A stretch of 64,000 bases of DNA from CAMBDS01 sp964355675 (GTDB taxonomy: Bacteria; Electryoneota; AABM5-125-24; Hatepunaeales; Hatepunaeaceae), in the NCBI GenBank assembly GCA_964355675.1, contig CAYHEC010000008.1, forward strand, positions 71,515-135,514. Direction: 5' to 3'. The notes under the pieces were generated by a model. That model was not told the origin of the DNA, did no database searches, and was given only the letters and a program-made list of their open reading frames with translations. Position numbers and translations under genes: made by a program. The first letter of the stretch is position 1. The number at the start of each line of letters is the position of its first letter. Positions 32,884-43,200 of this stretch are shown piece after piece.

Positions 32884-35800
32884 ATGTCTCTTCGGAATCA
32901 TCTGATCTTAGTGCTGAGTCTCGCTTTGGTAAGTCTGTCAGTTACACCCGTGAAGGCGTCATCGATTACGGAGCTACAAGCAACTCCCGTCACAGTCTTA
33001 AGTTCTGACGCCGGTTCTATACGGCTCGGATTCGACTCGCAACAGATTCAACCTCGTAACGTTGAGAAGGATGGAAACAAGTTCGAACTGTTTCAGATTC
33101 CCGACGAGGGCATGACATTTGATTACGGTCAACCACTTTTACCGGCTATCAGTCGTTTTGTGCTTGTTCCAGCCGACGCCGGTCTTGAATTCAGCTATAA
33201 GTACGACGAACCTCGAAGACTGCGTTCAACAACTCCTCCTGCAATATGCGACGATTCAGTTATGATTGGATCGGCAATCGAACCTCTGATCTCGCTTTAC
33301 CCCGGCAAAATAGCTGAAATGTCTGACCCATTCGTCGTGCGTGGCGCAAGATTGGTCAAAGTGACTGTTTTCCCGATACAATACGATCCGGTCAGCGGTT
33401 CGTACCTTTGCTACGATAACATCGAAACGTCGATTACCTATACGAGTGATGATCCAGTCAACCCAGTTCGCGTCCCTGTCCGGCGCCACCGCAGTAAGCT
33501 ATTCAAAGAACTTATCGGCGCACTTGCGATCAATGGCGGAGAGTTAGGACGTGACGATCCTCCCGATTCTGAACCACCTCATGTCGGTCATTACTTGATT
33601 GTCGCGCATCAGGCGACGCTCGGCTATCAGGTGGTTCGCGATTGGATCGAATTCCGTCGGCGGACAGGGTACAAAATGGAAATTCTCGTCGCTCAAAATC
33701 CCGGTGACCCCGATAATACCAAGGCGGCCATTCAAGCACGCTATAACGGTTATCTCGAACGCGGAGAGGACCCATTCGACTATATCGCGCTGATCGGAGA
33801 TGTGAACTACGATCAACCGGCCGGTCACGCGGCAGAGAATGTCTTACAAACTTGGCAGTTGTATTCGATTTGGGGTGGATTCCCGCATAGCGATTTTCTT
33901 TTCGCTTGTCTTGAAGGCGGCCAAAACGACCTGCACCCTGACGTCGGGTATTCAAGGTTTCCTGCCGGTAGTGAAGAAGCCGCCAAGCTGATCTTCGGAC
34001 GAACATTATGCTACGAAGAGAAGCCGCGGATGGCTAACCCTGAGTGGTTCCGTCGCGGTGCTGTTTATTCACAGCATTGGGGAAATGGTGAGTTTACGGC
34101 GTGGCACATTGGGATTCATACCAACGTCCGGTATGGTGAAGAAGTTCTGAAGAGTCTTGGGTTCAATGATATTTTCTTCTATGAGAACGTGACTTACGAT
34201 CAACCGGGATCTGAAATCGGACCCCGAATCGCGGCTCAATACAATCGCGGCGTCAACGTCATGATCGGACGCGCCGAGATTTATTACTGGCAAGGCCAAT
34301 TCCAAGGCGTCAATGGCGTAAACGAAAACAATACCGATCACGTCTATCCACTTGACATTTGTTATTCAGGTCATGGTGAATGGGCAAATCAGAATGTGTT
34401 CCGATCAGGTACGTGGCCCAATGACGTAAAGGGTCCGGTGGCAAGAACTTGCGGCTGGGGCTGGCCTGCCTCAGCGCCAATGAGCTACATTTGGCTTTCG
34501 ATGGTTAACGGCGTATTACAACGCGACCTGCCTATCGGGATAGCCCGTGCGTTATCGGTCATTTCTATAGAAGGAGTATTTCCGAACTTCAATATACCGA
34601 ATGTCAACGGTCAGCTCTACTCGCATATCAAGACCGATACCGATATGTATGGTGATCCTGGGCTTCAGCCTTGGACTGGCGTGCCGAAACTTCCCGAAAT
34701 CAATATGCCGGAGACTATTCCTCCATCGACAAAATCGTTAGAAGTATTCGTTCACGGTTACCGCTCCGACGAACCGATGCCAGGCGCACAAGTGACGCTT
34801 TACGCGCCAGGAAACACTCCACCACTGAACCAGCCTGCTCAGTACGGTGCGTTCACCGCTTTCTTGCAGAAAACTACTACCGCCGATGCTGATGGTATCG
34901 CGCGATTTGTTCTTGAGGGCGACGAATCGTTCATCGCCAATCGTCCCCTTTGCATTACTGCTTCCGGACGCGATATCCGCCCCTTCACCGATACGGTGAG
35001 AGTTGCCGCCGTTCAGGCGGCGATTGAATTAGGCGAATATACATTGACCGAACTCGGGGGAGGCAACGGTGATGGTGTAGTTAACCCCGGTGAAACATTC
35101 GACCTCGCAATCACAGCTCGAAATGTAGGTACAGCTGGCGATCTTGAAAATGTAATGGTTGAAGCAATTTCCGTCTCATCGAATCTTGAGGTTCTTGAAA
35201 ATCAAGTCATCGAGTTCGGCAATATCGACCATGGCGGTACCGCTGAAGGTAGAGCAAGCATCGTTATCTATTTCGCCGCTGAAACCCCTGATGGTTCATC
35301 CAGACCGATTACCCGCCCGACACTTAAGCTCCATTTCACCAGCGGCGATGCGTCGTGGGATTCACAGATCAAATTCATGCCGGAAGCTCCGAACTTTGAA
35401 CTTCATGCGTTCGTAGGAAGCAATATCATTGGCGATGAAGTTCAAGCCCTAAATCTCGACATCGGCAATGTCGGAGCCGCTGACGCGGAGCGGATAAGCG
35501 TCGAGCTTCGCAGTCTCGGAATGGGTGTCACGGTCGTCGAAAACTCAGTCATGCTGGATGCTCTCAATGCCGGAGATCACCATCGCCTTGAATCACCATT
35601 CTCAATTTCTGGCAACCGGATTGTAGTCCCCGGATCAAAGAATCAGATGGTGGCAATTTTCAGGTCTGACAACGGATTCGTCGATTCGGCATATTTTGAA
35701 GTTCAGGTTCTGCGCGAAAGAGCGAATGCCCCTACCGGTCCCGACAAATATGGCTATATCTGTTTCGACGACACCGATAGAGACTGGGATATGGCTCCAC

Positions 35801-38388
35801 AATATGACTGGGTCGAAATAAACGGCGGGCAGGACGCTCAATTTGATGGGGTGCGTCTTAGAGATCTTGAAGGTAACACTACAAACGATATCGGTAAATG
35901 TCTCGTTGTCGATCTGGGATTCAGAACGCAGTTTTATGGCATCGAATATTCACAGATCACCATCGCTACGAATGGCTTCATCTCTATGGGAGCCCAGCCT
36001 CGAATAACCAATTACGCGAATTGGCGGATGGATGAGGCAAAAGGCGCTGGCGTCGGAATGCTAGCTCCCTACTGGGATGATGTCCGTTTCGGCCAGACTG
36101 GAGCAATCTGGGGCTATCATGACGCGGATAACGGACGGTATATCGTCGAATGGGAGCGGATGCATCCGGCAAGTGGAGATGCCGAATGGACGTTCCAGGT
36201 GATCATACTCGATAAAGACGTCTGGATAACTGAATCAGGCGACCCCAACATCATTTTCCAATATAAATCAATCTCAAGCATCCCCAACATTCGCGATGGG
36301 GATGTCGAGTGGTCAAACAATATCCCGTTTGCCTCGGTAGGTATCTCTTCACCTTCAGGCACGACAGGAATTAACTACTCGTTCCTGAACGTTCGACCGA
36401 CCAGCGCCGCGCCGTTGCAGAATCGGCGCGTCCTGCTTTTCTCAACGTCACCCCGTTACAAAGCTTGCACATTACGAGGTTTCGTTCGGGATGCGAGAAC
36501 CAGCGAACCGATCGAAGGCGCTCGAGTCTTTACTGAACATGGCTTTGTCGATGATACAGATGCCGACGGTTATTGGCAGATTATCGATGCGCTTGCCGAA
36601 GTTCCGTTCGATATCACAGCGTACATGCAGGGCTATAATGATTCTACCTATAAAGATCAGGAGGTCGCTGAGGGTGATACAATACAATACGACTTCGATC
36701 TTCTCCATCCAGAATTTTCGCCCTCGACAATGCTACTCTCTGACCGTCTCGACCCAGACCGCGCGCGAGACCTTCACTGGAATATCTACAATGGCGGAAA
36801 CGGACCATTATATTGGTCGGCCGAGAAACGATTGTTAGGAGACGCCGACGCAGAACCATGGGAATTGCGCCGCCGCTACAACGTTGGCCAAATCACCGAC
36901 GACGATAGAATCGAAGGCGTCATATTCGCCCAGGATAAGTTCTTCCTTGCCGGTGCAAACGGGATCGACTCCGCAAATCTGATCTACGTCCTTGACCGCG
37001 ACGGTGAACTCCTCAGCAGGTTCGAGCAGATCGGTTCCTCACGCTACGGTTACAAGGATATGGATTGGGATGGAAATTATCTATGGGCGGCAGGAGAAGA
37101 TTCGATCTATTGCCTGACGACCGACGGACAGGTTGTGACGAGCTGGCCTGACCCGCTGAGCCCGAGCCAGTACATTGCTTACAATAGTGAAGAGGGCATC
37201 CTCTACCTTTGCGGCACAACTACCCAAAATATCGTTCGATGCGATCTCGAGGGTCACGTGCTTGAAGGCGCTCTAAGCCGTCGCAGTTTACGCATGTACG
37301 GTCTTGGTTACTGGCCTGAAGATCCTGACGGTTATGACCTTTACATAGTGAATCATCCCTCTGGGACACCAACGAACATTACCAAAATGAACGTCGCAAC
37401 CGGCGATACCATGTTTGTATTCGAGATTCCGCAGGATTCATCTTCGAGCGGTCAACAAAGCGCTTGGATTACCAATGAGTTCGACGTTTATAGCTGGGTG
37501 TTTATGAGCATCCAGAACGTTTCTGCGCCTGGCGGTGGAGACCGGGTTGAGATCCATCAGCTTGACGCGCGTAAGGACTGGATGAATCTCGACATCTGGG
37601 CAGACACGCTTGATGCTTTTGGGACTCAAGATCTAATCCTCTCCTTTAACTCCGACGCACTCCCCGATACGCTTTTCGAGGGTGAACTTATATTCCGACA
37701 TAACGCCGATGACGGAGAAACAATTATTGGGATAATGCTTGATGTGATAGGCCCGGAACGACCAGAGAGATTTGATCTCGTCAAACCGACGGATGGAGAT
37801 ACGATCATTGCGCTTCCACTCCACGGCGATACATTGAGACTGCCGCCAATAGATTTCTCTTGGAATCCTATATTCGACTGGAATTTTGCAGACTCTTCGA
37901 CCACCTATATTTTCAATATCGGAGCAGGTGGAGAATTTTTCCAAGCCGTACTCGAAGACACCACGATTTCACTTGTCCTCGATACACTTGATCTGCCGTT
38001 ATGGTTTGGTTCTATTGAATGGTGGGTAATAGCCGTATCAGGAGAAGACACAGTTGCCTGCAACATGCCTTATCGAATAACGATTTTCCCCAATGCCTTA
38101 GACCCCGACAGGAAAGGCATTCCGGTCGAATTTGGCTTGCACTCTATATACCCCAGCCCGTTCAACTCAGTCACGACGATTCGCTTTGGAGCTGATAAAG
38201 CCGTACGAACTTCTGTGCGGATTTTTGATCTGCTTGGACGAGAAATAGCTACGTTATTTGACCGCACACCGGAAATTGGTAACTATAAAATAGCATGGAA
38301 TGCGACGAATATGCCCACCGGGATTTATATTGTAAGGCTGGAATCGGCAGGCAGGACTGCCGTCCTAAAGGTTGCCCTGATCCGGTAA
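32884..38388 (+). CDS. Very large C25 (gingipain-like) secreted protein with T9SS sorting domain, paralog 1
   Basis: Signal peptide (1-26), an N-terminal prodomain-like region (to ~225) and a C25 fold (about 234-600) with DICYSGHGE, aligned with the Cys strand, follow in order. Then come a carboxypeptidase-regulatory-like domain, CARDB-like beta-domains, a DKYGYICFDD sandwich domain (~954-1190), a second regulatory-like domain (~1196), a beta-propeller-like region (~1333-1510), an Fn3-like domain and a T9SS type A sorting domain (from ~1755, YPSPFNSVTTIRF). The paralog at 40272-46130 shares most of this. The position of the family His is occupied by EIYYWQG, so protease activity is doubtful. 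It is driven from a promoter with a CRP-type site and is predicted to be surface-exported. Confidence 0.88.
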   Translation: MSLRNHLILVLSLALVSLSVTPVKASSITELQATPVTVLSSDAGSIRLGFDSQQIQPRNVEKDGNKFELFQIPDEGMTFDYGQPLLPAISRFVLVPADAGLEFSYKYDEPRRLRSTTPPAICDDSVMIGSAIEPLISLYPGKIAEMSDPFVVRGARLVKVTVFPIQYDPVSGSYLCYDNIETSITYTSDDPVNPVRVPVRRHRSKLFKELIGALAINGGELGRDDPPDSEPPHVGHYLIVAHQATLGYQVVRDWIEFRRRTGYKMEILVAQNPGDPDNTKAAIQARYNGYLERGEDPFDYIALIGDVNYDQPAGHAAENVLQTWQLYSIWGGFPHSDFLFACLEGGQNDLHPDVGYSRFPAGSEEAAKLIFGRTLCYEEKPRMANPEWFRRGAVYSQHWGNGEFTAWHIGIHTNVRYGEEVLKSLGFNDIFFYENVTYDQPGSEIGPRIAAQYNRGVNVMIGRAEIYYWQGQFQGVNGVNENNTDHVYPLDICYSGHGEWANQNVFRSGTWPNDVKGPVARTCGWGWPASAPMSYIWLSMVNGVLQRDLPIGIARALSVISIEGVFPNFNIPNVNGQLYSHIKTDTDMYGDPGLQPWTGVPKLPEINMPETIPPSTKSLEVFVHGYRSDEPMPGAQVTLYAPGNTPPLNQPAQYGAFTAFLQKTTTADADGIARFVLEGDESFIANRPLCITASGRDIRPFTDTVRVAAVQAAIELGEYTLTELGGGNGDGVVNPGETFDLAITARNVGTAGDLENVMVEAISVSSNLEVLENQVIEFGNIDHGGTAEGRASIVIYFAAETPDGSSRPITRPTLKLHFTSGDASWDSQIKFMPEAPNFELHAFVGSNIIGDEVQALNLDIGNVGAADAERISVELRSLGMGVTVVENSVMLDALNAGDHHRLESPFSISGNRIVVPGSKNQMVAIFRSDNGFVDSAYFEVQVLRERANAPTGPDKYGYICFDDTDRDWDMAPQYDWVEINGGQDAQFDGVRLRDLEGNTTNDIGKCLVVDLGFRTQFYGIEYSQITIATNGFISMGAQPRITNYANWRMDEAKGAGVGMLAPYWDDVRFGQTGAIWGYHDADNGRYIVEWERMHPASGDAEWTFQVIILDKDVWITESGDPNIIFQYKSISSIPNIRDGDVEWSNNIPFASVGISSPSGTTGINYSFLNVRPTSAAPLQNRRVLLFSTSPRYKACTLRGFVRDARTSEPIEGARVFTEHGFVDDTDADGYWQIIDALAEVPFDITAYMQGYNDSTYKDQEVAEGDTIQYDFDLLHPEFSPSTMLLSDRLDPDRARDLHWNIYNGGNGPLYWSAEKRLLGDADAEPWELRRRYNVGQITDDDRIEGVIFAQDKFFLAGANGIDSANLIYVLDRDGELLSRFEQIGSSRYGYKDMDWDGNYLWAAGEDSIYCLTTDGQVVTSWPDPLSPSQYIAYNSEEGILYLCGTTTQNIVRCDLEGHVLEGALSRRSLRMYGLGYWPEDPDGYDLYIVNHPSGTPTNITKMNVATGDTMFVFEIPQDSSSSGQQSAWITNEFDVYSWVFMSIQNVSAPGGGDRVEIHQLDARKDWMNLDIWADTLDAFGTQDLILSFNSDALPDTLFEGELIFRHNADDGETIIGIMLDVIGPERPERFDLVKPTDGDTIIALPLHGDTLRLPPIDFSWNPIFDWNFADSSTTYIFNIGAGGEFFQAVLEDTTISLVLDTLDLPLWFGSIEWWVIAVSGEDTVACNMPYRITIFPNALDPDRKGIPVEFGLHSIYPSPFNSVTTIRFGADKAVRTSVRIFDLLGREIATLFDRTPEIGNYKIAWNATNMPTGIYIVRLESAGRTAVLKVALIR

Positions 38389-38401
38389 AGAAGCTAAATG
38401 C

Positions 38402-38458
38402 GGCAGGGTGTCCACACCCTGCCAAGAATTAAGCAGCAGGGTGGGGACACCCTGCTGC
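38402..38458. repeat. Two GCAGGGTG palindromes upstream of pyruvate kinase
   Basis: GGCAGGGTG-tcca-CACCCTGCC (38402-38423) and GCAGCAGGGTG-ggga-CACCCTGCTGC (38433-38458). They occupy the gap between the C25 gene and pyk. Confidence 0.93.
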
Positions 38459-38490
38459 GACGAATCAATCAAGTCCATCCGAGTTCATTT

Positions 38491-39933
38491 ATGCCTTCCC
38501 TCTTTTCCCCTAATCACAATCGCGCCAGGTTGACACGTATTGTCGCCACCGTTGGCCCTGCCAGCAACTCGCCTGAAGCAATCGAACGGTTGATCAAGGC
38601 CGGAGTAGAGGTATTCCGTCTCAACTTCAGCCACGGCACTCATGATTTCCACAGGGCTACTTACAACTCGATTCGATCTGTGGCAATGAAATTGAATCAA
38701 CCTATTGTAGTGCTTCAAGATATTTCTGGTCCTAAACTGCGAATCGGAGAATTCGAGGAGGGAAAGATCGAGGTCGCGGCTGGCGATAGATTTCGTTTGG
38801 TTATGGATCTGCCGATGGGGGATAAAGACTCAGTCGGTTTCCACGATACTGGCTGGTTCAAGGACGTCGTCCCGGGACATCGAGTCGTTCTCGGCGACGG
38901 TAATATCGTTTTCGAAATCATCGAGAAGAGCGATCACGAGCTGATGTGTAAGGTCACGGCTGGGGGGGGCATTCGTTCGAAATGGGGACTTAATTTCCCT
39001 GACAGCGCCCTGACCCTCGGCGCGATAACCAGCAAAGATCGTGACGACATACACTTCGGGATGGAGCTTGGCGTCGATGCGATGGCGCTCTCCTTTGTGC
39101 AAAGCGCGGCAGACATGATCGAAGCACGAAGCATGATCGATGGATACGACTCAACGCCCCTGTTGATCGCAAAGATTGAGCGTGGGCAAGCGGTTGCAAG
39201 AATAAATGAAATCCTCGACGAGGCTGACGGGTTGATGGTGGCTCGCGGCGACCTTGGCATCGATCTGCCGATGGAAAAAATTCCCACCGTTCAGAAAATG
39301 CTGATAGCGCTCTGTCGGAAACGTGGAAAAGCCGTTATCACGGCTACTCAAATGCTTGAATCGATGACAACTTCACCCAGGCCAACCCGTGCTGAAGTTA
39401 CTGATGTCGCCAATGCTGTTTATGACGGAAGCGACGCGGTCATGCTTTCTGGAGAAACAGCGGTAGGTAATGACCCGCCGTTGGTCGTTGAAACAATGGC
39501 GCACATATTATTGGAAGCGGAGATGCACTGCACTCTTCCCGCACCCGCACGAATTGAGGACTCCGTCGAAGAGGCAGTGGTTGAAGCAACAGCGGTTTTG
39601 GTTAAGGACCTTGAAGCCAAGGCGGTGCTTGTACCCTACACCAGCGGCATGACAGCGGCACGAATTAGCCGTCAAAGACTGGGAATACCAATCATCGCCG
39701 GAGCGCGAACCGAAGCCGCGGCGCGAAGAATGAGACTTTATTCAGGGGTTTATCCTTTTATTAGCCCAAGCCAATCATCATGGCTGGTTAACACAAGTGC
39801 CGCACTCAACTTTGCAATTAAAAACGGGTGGGTTGTCGAAGGAGACATTATCGTAGCCACCGGTGGATTTCCACTGGGTAAGGAAGGTGCGACCAATTTC
39901 GTCAGAGCGATAACGGTCGGTGAGGAGCTATAG
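38491..39933 (+). CDS. pyk: Pyruvate kinase
   Basis: Converts phosphoenolpyruvate and ADP to pyruvate and ATP. The N-terminus TRIVATVGPASNSPE...LIKAGVEVFRLNFSHG, the catalytic LLIAKIERGQA, MVARGDLGIDLPMEKIP, ITATQMLESM and the C-terminal allosteric-type domain are all intact. The ATG at 38491 is chosen: the 31 codons added by an upstream start consist of two palindromic repeats, and 480 residues is the usual length. It lies between two convergent C25-type T9SS genes, which are not obviously related to glycolysis. Confidence 0.97.
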   Translation: MPSLFSPNHNRARLTRIVATVGPASNSPEAIERLIKAGVEVFRLNFSHGTHDFHRATYNSIRSVAMKLNQPIVVLQDISGPKLRIGEFEEGKIEVAAGDRFRLVMDLPMGDKDSVGFHDTGWFKDVVPGHRVVLGDGNIVFEIIEKSDHELMCKVTAGGGIRSKWGLNFPDSALTLGAITSKDRDDIHFGMELGVDAMALSFVQSAADMIEARSMIDGYDSTPLLIAKIERGQAVARINEILDEADGLMVARGDLGIDLPMEKIPTVQKMLIALCRKRGKAVITATQMLESMTTSPRPTRAEVTDVANAVYDGSDAVMLSGETAVGNDPPLVVETMAHILLEAEMHCTLPAPARIEDSVEEAVVEATAVLVKDLEAKAVLVPYTSGMTAARISRQRLGIPIIAGARTEAAARRMRLYSGVYPFISPSQSSWLVNTSAALNFAIKNGWVVEGDIIVATGGFPLGKEGATNFVRAITVGEEL

Positions 39934-39995
39934 GTAAACACAATGTATTAACACGGGGGGCATTTTATTGTGGATGCTTGGAGGGCGGACTTTCA

Positions 39996-40136
39996 GAGTT
40001 CGTTGATTTATTCGAGAAGATACTGATTTTGTTCAGGCGGACGTCCTCGTCCGCCGACAAACAAGCACTAAGTTCGGGCGGACGAGGACGTCCCCCTGAA
40101 CAGATCTAAGTGAATTTTGAATAAATCAACGAACTC
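39996..40136. mobile_element. MITE-like element, copy M1
   Basis: 141 bp with perfect 18-bp inverted ends (GAGTTCGTTGATTTATTC). TTTCA is present on both sides (39991-39995 and 40137-40141) as a 5-bp target duplication within a GGCGGACTTTCAGTCCGCC palindrome. The inner arms GGCGGACGTCCTCGTCCGCC are paired across an ACAAGCACTAA loop. No ORF. Confidence 0.92.
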
Positions 40137-40215
40137 TTTCAGTCCGCCCTAAGGGCGGGTTAAAACCCGCCCTCCAAGAGGAATATCAGTATTATCTGCG
40201 CCCCATAATATAGCA

Positions 40216-40243
40216 GTAGGGACGCATTGCAATGCGCCCCTAC
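40216..40243. repeat. 28-nt palindrome near the C25 paralog 2 stop
   Basis: GTAGGGACGCATTG/CAATGCGCCCCTAC, with one internal mismatch, lies 29 bp beyond the stop of the convergent C25 gene. Confidence 0.85.
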
Positions 40244-40271
40244 TTTGTATCCATCAGATTGCGACTTAGTT

Positions 40272-43200
40272 TTACCGGATCAAAGCTACCTTACGGCTAA
40301 GCACTTTACCATCCGCCTCCAGACGCACAATGTAAATCCCTGATGACGCCCTCCCTCCCTGCCAAATAATCGAATGTCGTCCAGCCCCAAATTCACCGTT
40401 CGCCAGCCGAATGACTTCGCGACCGGTAAGGTCATAGACTGCCAAAGTCACCCGTGAAGATACTGGCAGTCCGAACGATATTCGAGTGCTCGAATTAAAG
40501 GGATTTGGGTAAGCTCCATCCAGACCAAATTCCACCGGACTATCCGCAGTCTCTATCGAGGCGACGGTAACACCATCTGGCGACCACTCCAGATCTCCTT
40601 CGAGCGCCTTGACTTGTGCTGAGGTTTCGCTTACTCCATCCCATAGCTTGATAATAAACGGATCACCTTCTCGCAATCCCTCAAACTCAGGGGTAGTTGG
40701 ATTATCCCCCCATACAACTAAGCCGATACGACCGGATTGATCGAATCTTCCCGAACCAACTTCCTTCTCAAATGGATCGACAACCACCGCTTCCCACCCG
40801 GACATCGCTGGATCACCAATGAGTAGAAGCGAATGATTAGTTCCGGTAGATTTAACTGAACCGAAGTGTTCCAGTGGACGCGGTTCGTTGGCAAGGCGAG
40901 CGCCTTCCTCGGCAACATTGTAGATGAGTTCGATGTCTCCAGCAACCTTGATTTGGTAACCATTCCCTTCGCTCAGATTGCCTAAGCTGTTGAAATCGTA
41001 AGCAGGAATGTAGAATCTGCCCATGATATTTTTAGCAATTAACAAGGATTCGCCCAATCCACTAAGGGCAATTTCAGCGTCGATGGGGTCGCGAGGGTAA
41101 TATGCCGTCATATTCCAGCCAGCAGTCAAGGCTATCGGAGTGTCGGCGGCGACCAGGACTCCGGGGACTGCCATTTGGGCGGCGGCGACAACATAGATTT
41201 GGTATCCCTGTCCGGGGTCATAATCAGGAATGCTGTTAAATCCGACGCCGGGATTGTAGAAACGTCCTCTTCCATCTTTTACCAGCATTAGCGCTTCCGC
41301 ATCCACCAGCGGTTGCATCAATTCGACGATATTTCGCTGTTGAGGCGTAATATTTAACGAAACGAGATTCCAGCCCCTCTCGAGCGCCCATATTCGCTCG
41401 ACAATGGGACCCGCACCGTCAAAAGTATTAATGCTGACCGGTATCGATGTATGGCCGAAGGCGGCATTGTGGATAAAGTTCAAATCACCGTCGAGTCTAA
41501 GTACTGGCAGATCGACGGCTCCCAAACTCACTGTTATATCCAGTTGTTGGCCTGGGGCAAGCGTTCCCGATACAGGTCTCGGTCTTATCCAATCAGTTCG
41601 CGGAGCGAGCTGGTATATATCGAGGCGATCCCGGCCTTCATTAAAGGCGACGTTCTCGACACAAAAATAGACTTGATTACGAGGATCATAAAGACTTGAT
41701 ATTTCTGTACCTGTAGGTGATCCCAATCCGGCCGGTTGAAGGACGTGATACAATTCAGGAACCCCAGCTTCCGGATTGACACGATAAATGATTTGTCGGC
41801 TGGTTACTGGTTCGATAGTATGAATGTAAAGGGACTTACCATCTGGATCAGAAGGATTATAGGAAAGTCCGTAGATCCTCAAATTATTACGAGGAATTAT
41901 CCTCCCGACTCGAGCACCTTGACGATTGACAGCTACGATGTTGGTTGTATAACTACTTGTCCACAACCAGCCTCTATCAGTATCAAAAGCCAGAGCGCTA
42001 TGAGGGCTTTGTTGTCCCATGAATCTCGATACTACTTCACCATCAGGAGTAAACCCAAATATCGTATCCTCACCCGAACCCCAGATCAGTTCACCATCCC
42101 AAGCCAAGTCCTTGTAGCCCCAACGGGCAGTGCCGGCTTGTTCGAACGATCCAACCAATTCTCCATTTCGCGAGATTTTATAAACTGAGTTCACCGCATC
42201 GCCATTTGCGCCACCCAGATAGAAGAAGTTATCGGCAAAAATCACTCCCTCTATTCTATCGTCATCAGCGATTTGCCCGATGTTGATCGAAGTAATATGT
42301 TCCCAGATCGGTCGTTCGTCCTCCTGTGTCACCCGTGGGACGCTCTTCCAGATAAGCGATCCGTTGCCGTCGTTATGGATAGTCAAGCGAGTGTCTATGG
42401 TGCGTCCAACATGGACGTCACGATCAATTCGATCCAAAGACAGCCGAATTTCTGGATGAAGCAGAGAAAAATCGACACGAAGAGTCTCATCTTCAGCTAC
42501 ATCGAATCCAGTCAACGTAGAATCGCACCAACCCAAGGCTGAGGCAGTGAGCGTATAATCGTCGCCAATTAGAATATCGTCGATGCTGTAGAATCCGTTT
42601 TCATCAGTCTCGGCCCAGAAGGAGCCGGTTGTTAAAACTTGCGCCCGGTTGAGTGGTTCACCACTTTCGAAGTCGGTAATTACCCCTTCGATCACGCCCG
42701 TCCGAGTCGTCGATTGGGTGGTAAAGGTTATAGCCATCCCACTTGCGATTCGGGTAGCTCCTCGTGGATAGGTGTTCCAGTAGGTATATTCAAGGCCAAA
42801 AAGTCCATCAGGGCTGGATATACCGATGGTACAATAGGGAATATCGTTATGGGCAATAAGATTTTCGTTGGTAACGGTGTTGTATTGATAAGTTATTATT
42901 CCGTCACCAGTTACCGTTTCGAATTGTTGAGGATCATAAAGTATAATCTGGAAGGTTTCGACAGCACCCTCGCCTGCCTCAACCAGACGCCTCATCTGGC
43001 TCCATTCGATAATAAAGCGACCACCGTCTCGATCATTGTAGGTAACAATCGCCGAAGTATTGGGGATAGTCTTCAGGTTATCCCACCAGACGGCAAGCAT
43101 AGCTTTGGGGGCTAATGCCTGAGCGATATGCTGATTGCGGAAGTTCCCGATAAAATGCTGATCGCCGAACGCCGCCCAACCATTGCTACAGACAGTCAGT

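Larger units (their letters stand above)
39934..40271. other. Repeat-filled gap between convergent pyk and C25 paralog 2
   Basis: A 338-bp gap that contains an interrupted GGAGGGCGGACTTTCA palindrome, MITE-like copy M1, a GGGCGGG-ttaaaa-CCCGCCC hairpin (to ~40184) and a GTAGGGACGC-type palindrome (40216-40243). No gene was recognised. Confidence 0.85.

Noticed and set aside
38398..38490. Upstream extension of pyruvate kinase
   Set aside because: The extra 31 codons are two palindromic repeats; the family N-terminus begins just after the ATG at 38491.
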